Shown one piece after another: positions 1 to 10,100 of a stretch of 63,729 bases of DNA. This DNA is from Portibacter marinus (GTDB lineage: Bacteria > Bacteroidota > Bacteroidia > Chitinophagales > Saprospiraceae). The stretch covers positions 1-63,729 of the forward strand of contig NZ_JAJNKB010000014.1 of assembly GCF_021533195.1 (NCBI RefSeq), given 5' to 3'. The position numbers and the translations under genes were made by a program. The notes under the pieces are model-generated. The model saw nothing but the letters and a program-made list of their open reading frames with translations, ran no database searches and had not been told where the DNA came from. Every line of letters begins with the position of its first letter. Position 1 is the first letter of the stretch.

Positions 1-960
1 AATACTTCTTCAGTAAGTCAGACGATCATTGTAGAAGATAAAACAGCTCCAGTCGCACCAGCGGCTCCTGCTGATCTCACTTTGGACTGTGCTGCAGATC
101 TACCGCCGCCTGTTAATCTCACTGCAAGCGACAATTGTGATGGTGACATTACTGTGTCACCAACTGCTCAAATAATACCGGGAAGTTGCCTGAATAATTT
201 TACCATGTTTCGTACCTGGACATTTACAGACACTTGTGGCAATACTTCAGCGGTAAGTCAGACGATCATTGTAGAAGATAAAACAGCTCCAGTCGCACCA
301 GCGGCTCCTGCTGATCTCACTTTGGACTGTGCTGCAGATCTACCGCCGCCTGTTAATCTCACTGCAACCGACAATTGTGATGGTGACATTACTGTGTCAC
401 CAACTGCTCTAATATTACCGGGAAGTTGCCTGAATGATTTTACTATGTTTCGTACCTGGACATTTACGGACACTTGTGGTAATGCTTCGTCAGTGAGCCA
501 AAAAATAGTTGTACTGGATGATGCAGCTCCAGTCGCACCAGCAGCTCCTGCTGACCTCATTTTGGAATGTGGTAATGATGTGCCTCCGCCAGTGAATCTC
601 ACTGCAATCGATTATTGTGATGGTGACATTACTGTGTCACCAACTGCTCAAATAATACCGGGAAGTTGCCTGAATGATTTTACCATGGTCCGTACCTGGA
701 CATTTACAGACACCTGTGGCAATACTTCCTCAGTAAGTCAGACTATTATTGTAGAAGATAATACAGCTCCAGTCCCACCAGCGGCTCCTGCAGGCCTGAT
801 TTTGGACTGTGCTGACGAGGTCCCACCACCCATAAATCTCACTGCAATCGATTATTGTGATGGTGAAATCACTGTCTCGCCGACTGTCCAGATTACAGCA
901 GGAACAAGTCCTAATGCTTACAGTGAATTGAGAACTTGGACATTTGTTGATACGTGTGGG
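1..960 (+). repeat. Four tandem 240-bp coding repeats
   Basis: Units start at 1, 241, 481 and 721 with no length change, each encoding one 80-residue HYR-like module. Units 1 and 2 differ at about 10 of 240 positions by eye. Units 3 and 4 are progressively more diverged. The array probably continues upstream of the window. The pattern fits recent duplication or gene conversion. Confidence 0.93.
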
Positions 961-2259
961 AATGTAGCTAATGTGACACAACTTATTGACGTAGGAGATA
1001 GTTCTGCACCTAATATTCCTATTTTAGATGATATTACAGCGGAATGCGAATTATCTTCTTTAACTGCACCAGAGGCGCTGGACAATTGTGCAGGTTTAAT
1101 TACTGGAACCACCAACGTATCTCTACCGATTTCAGATCTTGGATTAACAGTGATCAACTGGGAATTTGATGATGGAAATGGAAACACATCTATTGGGACG
1201 CAGAATGTGATCGTTTACGATTTATCACCACCTGAGATGAGCGAAATTATTATACCGTTGGATCCAATCCAATTAGGAACGAGCATAAATGCCTCAAGTT
1301 CTTATACTGACAATTGTGATAAAAATGACCATAGTGGAACATGGTTTTGGGGAGATGCCTCAGGAAGCTCTTCTCCGGCCAACATAGATCAAAATTTGAA
1401 TACGATTACAGGGTCCCACACCTATTCGGAACCAGGCGTTTATATTATTTCTCTTTATCTTACAGATGCCTCTGGAAATAGCAGTGAATTAGCAGCAACC
1501 ACATATGCTGTCATTTATGATCCAAATGGAGGATTTGTAACCGGAGGAGGTTGGATTGAATCCCCTATGGGTGCTTATAGACCCGATGTCAATATTTATG
1601 GTAAGGCTAATTTTGGATTTATATCTAAATTTAAAAAAGGAGCAAATGTTCCAGATGGCAATTCTACCTTTCATTTGAATGCAGCGAATTTTAATTTTAA
1701 AAGTACGGTTTATGACTGGTTGGTGATTGCTGGTGCGAATGCTAAATTCAAAGGAGAAGGTCAAGTCAACGGTGAAGGAAATTATGGTTTCATGATTACT
1801 GGTATTGATTCTGACATAAATGAACCTAGTGAAGCGGATAAATTTAGAATTAAGATATGGGACATGGATAATGGCGATTTTGTCATATACGATAACCAGT
1901 TCGGTGAGGATGATGAATCTTACCAGACCCAGGATATAGGAGGTGGTTCGATAACGGTCCACAAGTCAGCGAAAGGAAGATCAGCTCAATTAGATGATCA
2001 TGCAGCCCGCCCAACCATGACATTATTTCCAAATCCAGCACGAGAAAGGATTACTATCAAAGTCGAAGGAGGTACTCAAAATCAAAAAGTTAAGATCTTG
2101 GATCAGCTCGGTAAAGTAGTATGGATGGGTTACGCAAAAAGCAACAATCAAGATTCAGAAATTACGATAAATACTGGAGATTTTGCAGCAGGTATATATT
2201 TTACAACCATAAATGTGGCTAATTACCAAATTGTAAATAAGTTCGTGATCATAAAGTGA
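1..2259 (+). CDS. Secreted HYR/PKD-repeat protein with T9SS sorting domain (5' end outside window)
   Basis: The reading frame is open from the first base, so this is the C-terminal 752 residues of a longer protein. It begins with four copies of an 80-residue HYR-like module (conserved pieces DNCDGDITVSPTA and RTWTFTDTCGN). A more diverged fifth module follows, then a PKD-like domain (SHTYSEPGVYIISLYLTD) around bases 1260-1515, and a region beginning GGGWIESP that often follows such modules in Bacteroidota surface proteins. The last 80 residues are a type A type IX secretion sorting domain (LFPNPARERITIKV, then GIYFTTI and a final KFVIIK). The protein should cross the outer membrane by T9SS and be released or anchored outside the cell. 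An adhesive or structural role is inferred; no catalytic domain is visible. A terminator follows at once. Confidence 0.9.
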   Translation, partial: NTSSVSQTIIVEDKTAPVAPAAPADLTLDCAADLPPPVNLTASDNCDGDITVSPTAQIIPGSCLNNFTMFRTWTFTDTCGNTSAVSQTIIVEDKTAPVAPAAPADLTLDCAADLPPPVNLTATDNCDGDITVSPTALILPGSCLNDFTMFRTWTFTDTCGNASSVSQKIVVLDDAAPVAPAAPADLILECGNDVPPPVNLTAIDYCDGDITVSPTAQIIPGSCLNDFTMVRTWTFTDTCGNTSSVSQTIIVEDNTAPVPPAAPAGLILDCADEVPPPINLTAIDYCDGEITVSPTVQITAGTSPNAYSELRTWTFVDTCGNVANVTQLIDVGDSSAPNIPILDDITAECELSSLTAPEALDNCAGLITGTTNVSLPISDLGLTVINWEFDDGNGNTSIGTQNVIVYDLSPPEMSEIIIPLDPIQLGTSINASSSYTDNCDKNDHSGTWFWGDASGSSSPANIDQNLNTITGSHTYSEPGVYIISLYLTDASGNSSELAATTYAVIYDPNGGFVTGGGWIESPMGAYRPDVNIYGKANFGFISKFKKGANVPDGNSTFHLNAANFNFKSTVYDWLVIAGANAKFKGEGQVNGEGNYGFMITGIDSDINEPSEADKFRIKIWDMDNGDFVIYDNQFGEDDESYQTQDIGGGSITVHKSAKGRSAQLDDHAARPTMTLFPNPARERITIKVEGGTQNQKVKILDQLGKVVWMGYAKSNNQDSEITINTGDFAAGIYFTTINVANYQIVNKFVIIK

Positions 2260-2283
2260 TGACGTAATTTCTTATGAAATAAT

Positions 2284-2316
2284 GGGTCGTATTTTCTCGA
2301 AATACGGCCCTTTTTT
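2284..2316 (+). terminator. Rho-independent terminator after the HYR protein
   Basis: GGGTCGTATTT and AAATACGGCCC form an 11-bp stem with one G-U pair and a short loop, followed by TTTTTT. It lies 25 bases after the stop codon at 2259. It may also stop the convergent tex transcript. Confidence 0.85.
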
Positions 2317-2396
2317 ATAGCCGAATAATTTTAAAAGTGTCAAAAAGTGAAACTTGTTTATAATCTAAATAGTTAAACTTTCACATATTCAACTGC

Positions 2397-4499
2397 TTAA
2401 TTGACATCTAGCATACTCACACTTATTCTTTTTCTCTTCAAGTCCACATCGGTCACTTTAACCTCGACACTTTGTTGAATGGATAAAACTTCTGCAGGAT
2501 CAGAAATAAACCGATCGGTGATTTGGGAAATATGCAAGAGGGCAGATTCTTTAATTCCAATGTCAATGAATGCACCAAACTTAGTCAAATTGGTAACTTG
2601 ACCTTGAAGTATCTGGCCAATTCTAAGATCAGAGATTGTTTCTAGTCCTTCTTGGAAGTCAATTTGTTTGGCTTTTGACCTTGGGTCTAATCCGGGTTTC
2701 TTCAATTCATTCACAATATCATATACTGTTGGAAGTCCTACGGCACTATTAACAAATTGGCTTAAATCTATACTTTCAATAAGTCTAACATTACCTACTA
2801 AAGCCGATAATTCAGTTCGTAAGGTTTTTATGATATTCTCTACAACTGAATAGGACTCCGGATGAACTCCTGTATTGTCCAACGGATTCACCCCATCTTT
2901 AATTCGAATAAATCCTGCACATTGTTCGAAAGCTTTTACACCAAGTCTAGGAACTTCTTTTAGCTGTTCAATATTGGTAAATTTTCCAATCTCACTGCGA
3001 TAGTCTACTATATTTTGTGCAAGTCCAGGCCCCAAACCTGAAACATAACTCAGCAAATGCTTACTGGCTGTATTCAGATTGATTCCTACTTTATTGACAC
3101 ATGCTTCCACTGTTTCAGTCAAACTTTCTTTCAATAGTTTCTGGTTAACATCATGCTGATATTGGCCAACCCCAATGGATTTAGGGTCAATTTTTACCAA
3201 TTCAGCTAATGGATCCATCAATCTCCGTCCAATACTCACTGCACCCCTGACGGTGAGGTCTTCATTCGGAAATTCCTCTCTGGCAATTTCAGAGGCAGAG
3301 TAAATGGATGCACCATCCTCATTGACCAAATAGATTTCAACCTTAGGTAGATTTAATTTTTTCAACCATAGGAAAGTCTCACGTCCAGCAGTACCATTTC
3401 CTACAGCAATGGCTTCCGTTTCAAATTTTGATATTAGTGTGTAAACTTCATCTTCTGCCTTCTGTACATGATTTTGTGGAGGATGAGGGTAAATCGTTGT
3501 GCTTTTCTGTAAATCTCCCTTTTCATCTAGACAGACCACCTTACAACCAGTTCTAAATCCCGGATCAATGCCCATTACTTTCTTGGCTCCCAAAGGTGGA
3601 CTAAGGAGCAAATCCGCAGCATTCCGCGCGAAAACCTTAATTGCTTCTTTGTCCGCTGCATCTTTGGCATCTTTCAAGGCTTCGTTTCTGATGGAAGGAA
3701 GAATGAGTCTTTTTAAGCTATCTTCAATTGCACTTATGATATAGGACTGTGCATCTGTTTGTCGTTTTATGTAGTATCGATTGAGCCTGCTTTGAGCTTC
3801 ATCAATGTCAATGTCTACCTTGGATCTTAACATTCCTTCATTCTCTCCACGCAAAATGGCAAGTAAGCGATGTGAAGGCGTTTTCTTTAACAAACCGTTA
3901 TAATCGAAGTAATCTCTATATTTTGAAGCTTCCTCTTTCTTATTTTTAATGACCTTGCTGGTAATTATCGCTTTTCTGTTGAAAATAGAACGGACGATAT
4001 CTCTGACAGCTGGATTTTCACTGATCCATTCAGAGATGATGTGCCCTGCCCCTTCCAATGCCTCATCGGGATCACCAAACCTCTTAGCCTGAGATCGAAT
4101 ATTATCTGTTCGCTGGGCCATTATGATTTTAGCAAGCCCTTCATATCCTGCCTTTCTGGCAATTGCAGCTTTGGTCTGTTGCTTTCTCTTAAAAGGAAGA
4201 TAAAGATCTTCCAATGTTTTGTCATTCCAGGTATCTTGAATGCGTTTCTTTAATTCAGCGGTGAGTTGGCCTTGTTCTTCGATAGACTTGAGGATGGCCT
4301 CTTTTCGTTTGAGGAGGTCTTGTACGTTTCTCAATTCTTGTTGAATGGTGCTGATTTGAACCTCGTCAAGGGAGCCGGTAGCTTCCTTTCTGTATCTTGC
4401 AATGAATGGTATGGTGGCTCCGTCGTCAAGAAGTTCGACCGTTTTAAAGACTTTGGATTGGGGCAGACCAGTTCGTTGAGCTACTAAGTTTTTAATCAT
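2397..4499 (-). CDS. tex: Tex-family transcription accessory / RNA-binding protein
   Basis: This is a 700-residue Tex-like protein, the normal length for the family. It has a helical Tex N-terminal region, a YqgF/RNase H-like domain (VMGIDPGFRTGCKV), helix-hairpin-helix segments (YVSGLGPGLAQNIVDYR) and a C-terminal S1 RNA-binding domain (GQVTNLTKFGAFIDIG). Tex binds RNA and is linked to transcription and stress tolerance; its exact role is not settled. The frame stays open upstream to 4631, but the ATG at 4499 gives the usual N-terminus MIKNLVAQ, and the upstream part carries an intergenic repeat, so 4499 is chosen. It stands alone and is convergent with the HYR gene. Confidence 0.93.
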   Translation of the reverse strand: MIKNLVAQRTGLPQSKVFKTVELLDDGATIPFIARYRKEATGSLDEVQISTIQQELRNVQDLLKRKEAILKSIEEQGQLTAELKKRIQDTWNDKTLEDLYLPFKRKQQTKAAIARKAGYEGLAKIIMAQRTDNIRSQAKRFGDPDEALEGAGHIISEWISENPAVRDIVRSIFNRKAIITSKVIKNKKEEASKYRDYFDYNGLLKKTPSHRLLAILRGENEGMLRSKVDIDIDEAQSRLNRYYIKRQTDAQSYIISAIEDSLKRLILPSIRNEALKDAKDAADKEAIKVFARNAADLLLSPPLGAKKVMGIDPGFRTGCKVVCLDEKGDLQKSTTIYPHPPQNHVQKAEDEVYTLISKFETEAIAVGNGTAGRETFLWLKKLNLPKVEIYLVNEDGASIYSASEIAREEFPNEDLTVRGAVSIGRRLMDPLAELVKIDPKSIGVGQYQHDVNQKLLKESLTETVEACVNKVGINLNTASKHLLSYVSGLGPGLAQNIVDYRSEIGKFTNIEQLKEVPRLGVKAFEQCAGFIRIKDGVNPLDNTGVHPESYSVVENIIKTLRTELSALVGNVRLIESIDLSQFVNSAVGLPTVYDIVNELKKPGLDPRSKAKQIDFQEGLETISDLRIGQILQGQVTNLTKFGAFIDIGIKESALLHISQITDRFISDPAEVLSIQQSVEVKVTDVDLKRKRISVSMLDVN

Positions 4500-4586
4500 A
4501 GGGTGAAGATATTTAAATAACTGGTCAAGAATTAAAAATGATAGGAGATTTGAGAATGGGATGTGTGCTGAAATTGCAGGATTGAA

Positions 4587-4629
4587 AGGCTTATATCTAA
4601 TTACCTGGCAAATGGAATTTGGCAGTCCC
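4587..4629 (+). repeat. Dispersed intergenic hairpin repeat, isolated copy
   Basis: This copy contains the imperfect palindrome CTGGCAAAT-GGA-ATTTGGCAG followed by TCCC. It shares order and spacing with the copies at 6875-7146: a TATCT-like start, then the palindrome, then GTCCC. I do not recognise the family. Confidence 0.55.
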
Positions 4630-4712
4630 AAGACAGTGTTTAAGACTCCGATAATTACAATAAAATACGATCACAGCTAGCGAACTACATCTTTCAGTCC
4701 TTGCATTCCTAT

Positions 4713-6326
4713 TTACGCTTTACCATTGGTAATTCTTAGGTCTGCATCCTGATTAGACAACCTCCAAGCCAATTGAAAAATATGTCGCGCTACCTGCGTC
4801 ATTTTATCAAAATTGATTTTCTCGACTGTATCTGTAGTCTTGTGATAGTCCTCATGCACACCATTGAAGAAAAAGATAGAAGGAATCCCATTTTTAGCAA
4901 AATTATAATGATCCGATCTGTAGTAAAATCTGTTAGGATCTTCTTCGGAATTATAGGTATAATCCAAAGTCAATTGGGTATAAAGTTGATTCACTTCCTC
5001 ATTGACATTGTGAAGATCCTGGCTGATTCTGTCTGAGCCTATCACGTAAATATAATTGGGATAGTCTTCATATTTCTCATCTACTCTTCCCACCATATCG
5101 ATATTAATATCTGCAATGGTTTTTTCGAGCGGAAAAACCGGATATTCAGTATAATATTCAGAACCTAGAAGCCCCTTTTCTTCCCCTGTTAACCATAGAA
5201 AAAGGATGCTTCTCCTAGGACCATTGCCATTTTCTTTAGCAATTTGAAAGGCCTCTGCCAACTCCAGAACTGTTGTACTTCCCGAGCCATTATCATCAGC
5301 ACCATTGAAAACATCATCGCCTCTCATTCCAACATGATCATAGTGAGCAGATACGATCAAGACTTCATCTTTTTTATCTGTTCCTTCAATGTAGGCCAAT
5401 ATATTATTACCAGCTAATTCGTAATCGCTTCGCTTTTGCACCAATTCCATATCCGTCTTAAGTTTCACACGCTTAAACTTACCTTTCGCAATCCGCTTTC
5501 TAGCTCTAAGCATTTTTTTCTCTTTATTTCCAATAATCTCCTTAGCAATATTAGAAGAGATGTAAATTGAATTAGCCTTTTTAGTCTGACTGTCTTCTTG
5601 TTGGCCAATGATTACTGTTGGGCCCAATAACTTACTCCTATTTTCTGCCAACATCTTCTGAATATCCTTGGTAATGATCAATACCACCTTCGCGCCCTTC
5701 TCATATGCCAATTCCAATTTTTTATCAGGATACTGTGACCACTCTGACTCTCCTGTATCGCCGCTGATTAAATATTTGCCGTCCTCATCCATAGGTTCAC
5801 CTTCATTAATCATGATGACTTTTCCTTCTATGTCCGCTCTTTTATAATCTGTATATTTTGGATCATCTATTCCATAACCCATGAAAATCACTTCATCAAC
5901 ATCGATTTTTCCTAAGTCCATATTTTGATCCGGAAAGGCTAAGAAATCCCATAAATGCTTAAATCTACTTTCTCCTACATGAATAGAAATCTCGTCCCAA
6001 CTGATCCATTTAAAATCAACTTTTTGGAAGTAGCTATCTCCTTGCAAAGGTTCAATTCCCATTCTTTCTAATTCACCAGCGATGTATGCAGATGCCAGAT
6101 CGTTACCTGGTGTTCCTGTTTCTCTTCCCTGAAATTCATCTGAAGCCAGAATGGTAAGATGCTTGATCAGATCTTCCTTTGTAATGGTCATACTAGTCGT
6201 ATACGCAGGATCCTTCTCATCCATTATTTTTTGGATCGAGGTATCTGGTGTTGTGACACTCTCTATAAATTGAGCTTGAACTAGGCCAAATACGAGTAGC
6301 AATATTATTGTGAGTTTCTCTTTCAT
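4713..6326 (-). CDS. M28-family zinc aminopeptidase, exported
   Basis: This 537-residue protein starts with a clear signal peptide (cleavage near VQAQF). Residues about 110-290 form the protease-associated-type insert common in this family. The M28 metal site is complete: H328 (SAHYDHVG), D344 (GADDNGSG), E382/E383 (TGEEKG), D410 (NIDMVGR) and H495 (HEDYHKTTD). It should be a periplasmic or surface di-zinc exopeptidase that removes amino acids from peptides; the preferred residue cannot be told. It lies upstream of tex and about 70 bases downstream of rpiB on the same strand, with no functional link apparent. Confidence 0.92.
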   Translation of the reverse strand: MKEKLTIILLLVFGLVQAQFIESVTTPDTSIQKIMDEKDPAYTTSMTITKEDLIKHLTILASDEFQGRETGTPGNDLASAYIAGELERMGIEPLQGDSYFQKVDFKWISWDEISIHVGESRFKHLWDFLAFPDQNMDLGKIDVDEVIFMGYGIDDPKYTDYKRADIEGKVIMINEGEPMDEDGKYLISGDTGESEWSQYPDKKLELAYEKGAKVVLIITKDIQKMLAENRSKLLGPTVIIGQQEDSQTKKANSIYISSNIAKEIIGNKEKKMLRARKRIAKGKFKRVKLKTDMELVQKRSDYELAGNNILAYIEGTDKKDEVLIVSAHYDHVGMRGDDVFNGADDNGSGSTTVLELAEAFQIAKENGNGPRRSILFLWLTGEEKGLLGSEYYTEYPVFPLEKTIADINIDMVGRVDEKYEDYPNYIYVIGSDRISQDLHNVNEEVNQLYTQLTLDYTYNSEEDPNRFYYRSDHYNFAKNGIPSIFFFNGVHEDYHKTTDTVEKINFDKMTQVARHIFQLAWRLSNQDADLRITNGKA

Positions 6327-6394
6327 TGTTATTACATTAAATTGTACTTATAGCAAAACTTCCATATTTGAGTATTTCTCTTTTATGTCAATGG

Positions 6395-6826
6395 TTAGTG
6401 AGCCGGAATTTTATTGACTCTTCTCTCGTGTCGACCACCTTCAAATTCTGAGGTTAAAAAGGCTTTAACCATGTTTTTGGCCATTTTGAAACTCACGAAT
6501 CTAACTGGAACCGCAATTGCATTGGCATTATTGTGTTGACGGGCCAACTCTGCCAGCTCTACTTTCCAACAGACCGCTGCCCTGATGTGCTGATGTTTAT
6601 TAGCGGTAATGGCGACACCATTGCCACTACCACATAAAATAACGGCCAGGTCATGTTTCTTTTGAGCCAATTCATTGGACAATGGGTGAATATAGTCCGG
6701 ATAATCAACAGATTGATCAGAGTTGGTGCCAAAGTCTTTGACTTCATGGCCCATTTTTTGAAGCATTTTAATAAGTGGTGCTTTGTAGGGAAAACCTGCA
6801 TGGTCGCCACCAATTGCTATTTTCAT
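6395..6826 (-). CDS. rpiB: Ribose-5-phosphate isomerase B
   Basis: The 143-residue length is typical of RpiB/LacAB isomerases. The N-terminus has IGGDHAGFPYK with the substrate-binding D8-H9 pair. The catalytic cysteine sits in ILCGSGNG at about residue 65, and the ARQHNNAN segment and the C-terminal GGRHERRV are family hallmarks. It interconverts ribulose-5-phosphate and ribose-5-phosphate in the cytoplasmic pentose phosphate pathway. A frame-shifted overlapping reading frame on the same strand was discarded. Confidence 0.95.
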   Translation of the reverse strand: MKIAIGGDHAGFPYKAPLIKMLQKMGHEVKDFGTNSDQSVDYPDYIHPLSNELAQKKHDLAVILCGSGNGVAITANKHQHIRAAVCWKVELAELARQHNNANAIAVPVRFVSFKMAKNMVKAFLTSEFEGGRHERRVNKIPAH

Positions 6827-6874
6827 TTTTTATATATTTTAATCTTCGAGGCCAATTGCAGATCGAAGAATTTT

Positions 6875-7146
6875 CTATCTGTAAAGCTTGCAAATGTATT
6901 TGGAAGTACGGTAATAAATGGTGATCAAAATTTAATCAAATCTTGCAAAGAGAGCCTGAAAGCCCAAAATCATTCGAAATCTGCTATCTGATAGCTTGAA
7001 AATAGAATTTAAAAGTCCCGTCGTGAATCTAATGCAAGTTTATCATCAAACTAATACTAGACTAAAACTGCTATCTGATAGCTTGCAATTTCAAAAGGCA
7101 GTTTAAAGCCTTATCTAACAGCTTGCAAATAAAATTTGCAAGTCCC
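6875..7146 (+). repeat. Cluster of four intergenic hairpin repeats
   Basis: The 373-base gap between rpiB and the DUF2723 gene holds no gene but four related units, at 6875-6909, 6984-7019, 7071-7101 and 7109-7146. They share CTATCTGATAGCTTG or a variant, then a palindrome of the form TTGCAAAT-N-ATTTGCAA, then AGTCCC. The last copy has the perfect palindrome TTGCAAATAAAATTTGCAA. All copies face the same way and match the one at 4587. No transposase lies nearby. Confidence 0.7.
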
Positions 7147-7199
7147 AAAGCAGTCCCAAAAAAAATACCAAAGCACCTTCTAGCTATAGCTTTATTCAA

Positions 7200-10100
7200 T
7201 TAATTAGCCAATCCGCTCAAATTCCAGTTGCCAACAAGGTTTCTCATCTCTGTCGCAAAGTTCGGATCTCCCAGCTTATCTACATCCTGCAAGATTTGAT
7301 TTGCAGCCTTCAGTGCCAGAACATATTCTCTCCTAAAACTACCATCTCTGGTCTCCTCATCCAAAGTGTCAAAAAATGCAAGTCGTTCAGCAGATACTTC
7401 AGCTAAAATCCTCATATGTTTCTTAGCTTTCTCCATCTCTCCAGCCCTAAAATAAATCTGGATGAAAGGATAAACATTGTCATCATAAGGAAAATTCATG
7501 TTTGGAAATCCTTCAAAATACTTATCTGCTAATGCAACGGCCTTAGATCTATCATATTTAGCCATTTCTTCAGCACCCCGTCTGATCGTCATTTGCATCG
7601 CCTGAATTTCTGCACCATAGCTATTATCAATAAACAACTTCTTATTATCAAAATTACCCCATCGCCATTTGTTCATAACATTATCATACAATGCTTCCGT
7701 ATTAACGCGACCGCTTCCGTATATGCCTATGTTCCTATCCGAAGTGGTTTTAAAAGGAACTACTCTGAAAGCAAGACCTTCCAATTGGGTATAGTCATTG
7801 ATGCCCATCAACTTCTCATTCTTACAAGTGACCGCAAAATAGATTGGTCGTTCCCAAATATTAGAAGCAATCACATCCAAAATCGCTATCTCATCCTTTC
7901 TCAGCGACTGCTTGCCATCTGCAAATACAAATGGTATAGATGGTACAATTGCCGATGAATCATTTGGCACAGTCATGCCCATCCTGGCTACTGCTTCCCT
8001 ATTGGTTGGTAAAACCAGGTGTTTGGAAGGCACATAACCTTTAATACGATCATTCACACCTTGAGGCCTGGCATCGCTACTCATCAATTTAAGTGCTGAA
8101 TATATATTAACGGGATTTTTGTTATCAGGAGGAATGAAATACAATTGGTTCCTTTGCGATCCTCGATAAGCTTCTTCTGTAATAGTTAGGTTTAAAGCAG
8201 GGGATTCATTTACTTTCGACCTGAGTTTATTGATATACCAATCTACGGCAATTAAACTTAAGTTAACCACCCGTACATCAGTTCTGATTTCCTCGACTTC
8301 CTGAGCATACCACAGGGGATAAGTATCATTATCTCCATAAGTGAAAATGATGGCATTCTCTTCTAATGAATTTAGAAAATTAGAGGCATAATCTCTGGAA
8401 GCATAATGATCTTTTCTACCTAAATCATCAAAGTTCTCTGTTACCATCAGCAATGGTGCCACAAGAACCAAAGCCCCTGCAACAGCTGCCGCTGGAATAC
8501 CCTTGAATTTATATCTTTCGAATCCAAGATAAATGGCATTGACCGCCATACCTATCCAGATACAATAACTAAATATAGATCCCGCTAAAACATAGTCTCG
8601 TTCTCTGGGCTCATTTGGAGGTTGATTCGAATAAATTACAATTCCGATACCTGTTATTAAAAATAACATAAAGAGTGCCGTAAAATCCTTCGGCCTCCTT
8701 TTGGCATGGAAAAAGAGTCCTATTAAACCAAAGAGAAAAGGCAACATGTAATAATTATTGTTGGCCAGACTTTCCATGCTCTCAGGCAAATCATCCATAT
8801 CATAATTCAACTTGGCATCATCTACAAAACCTATTCCTGATACCCAATGACCGGCACTTTTATCCCATGGAAAATATCCCTGATCTCCATTCTGTCTTCC
8901 AGCAAAGTTCCACATAAAGTATCGGCCATACATCCACCCCAATTGATATTGGAATAGAAACTTCAGATTATACGCCATACCAGGTGTCCCTGTGTCCTGT
9001 CCCCACCACATGCGATGGAGCTGAGATCTCCCTGGGTCGTTATGACCTATCCTTGGAAACAAAATCTTATCTTCTTGATTATACACATACTCATACTTCT
9101 CATCGACGTATTCGTATTTGTCTCCCACTCTTCCATATCTTTTTTCAATCTCAACGTCTTGAGGTTGAGCATCAAAATGTGGCCCGTAAAGCAAAGCTCT
9201 TTCACCATATTGCTCCCTATTAAGATAGGGGAGTAATCTTACAGCATCACTAGGAACATTCATATTGACAGGAGTATCCGCATTGGCTCTGATCACAATT
9301 ACTCCAATGGTACTAAATCCTATAGTAACTAGTGTAAGCGCTACCAAACCCATTTGAAGAAGATACTTTCCTTTAGTATGAGCATGTCTGAGCCCTATGT
9401 AAACCAAGGCACCTAATAATATTAAGGTGATGGCCAGACCTGAGTGAAATGGCAGACCCAAACCATTGACAGCAAAAATTTCAAAATTCTTCCACAGCGT
9501 AGGAATCCCTACAATGATCAATTTTTGAATAATACCCACGGCGACCATCCCAGCAGCGACGGCTAAAATTCCTCCACCGATTGAATGCTTTTTATATTTC
9601 TTGAAATAGTATAAAAGTGCAATTGCTGGAAGCGTCAGAATACTTAAAAGGTGAACTCCTGTAGATAAACCCACAGCATAAAGTGCAAATAACAACCATC
9701 TGTCTGAACGCTCGTCATCGGGAAGCGCATACCATTTAACTGCCGACCAAAAGGTCAATGCAGTAAAAAAAGTAGACATAGCATATACCTCACCTTCTAC
9801 CGCAGAAAACCAAATGGAGGTCGCAAAGGCACTTGCAAGTCCTGCAACCACTCCGGAAAGTGCATTCGCAATACTTGCACCACCAGTCAATTCTCCTTCT
9901 CTTCCTACCATCGCTAATTTTCCAAAAATCATGGTAATCCAGGCTACAAACATCGCCATAAATGCAGAGCATATACCTGACATCAAATTGACAGCGAATG
10001 CGATGTCTGAAAGTTTGGAAGAAAAAATTTCTCCAAAAAAGGCAAACACTCTTCCTACAATCATAAACAGTGGTGCTCCTGGAGGGTGCACTACCTGTAA

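Noticed and set aside
258-602. Minus-strand open frame inside the HYR repeats
   Set aside because: It is the shadow of the repeated coding sequence on the other strand, with no domain or signal of its own.
1489-1962. 157-residue minus-strand open frame
   Set aside because: It lies opposite the PKD/GGGWI region of the T9SS protein and encodes no recognisable protein.
6559-6813. 84-residue open frame overlapping rpiB
   Set aside because: It is a frame-shifted reading of rpiB itself; the RpiB frame has all catalytic motifs.
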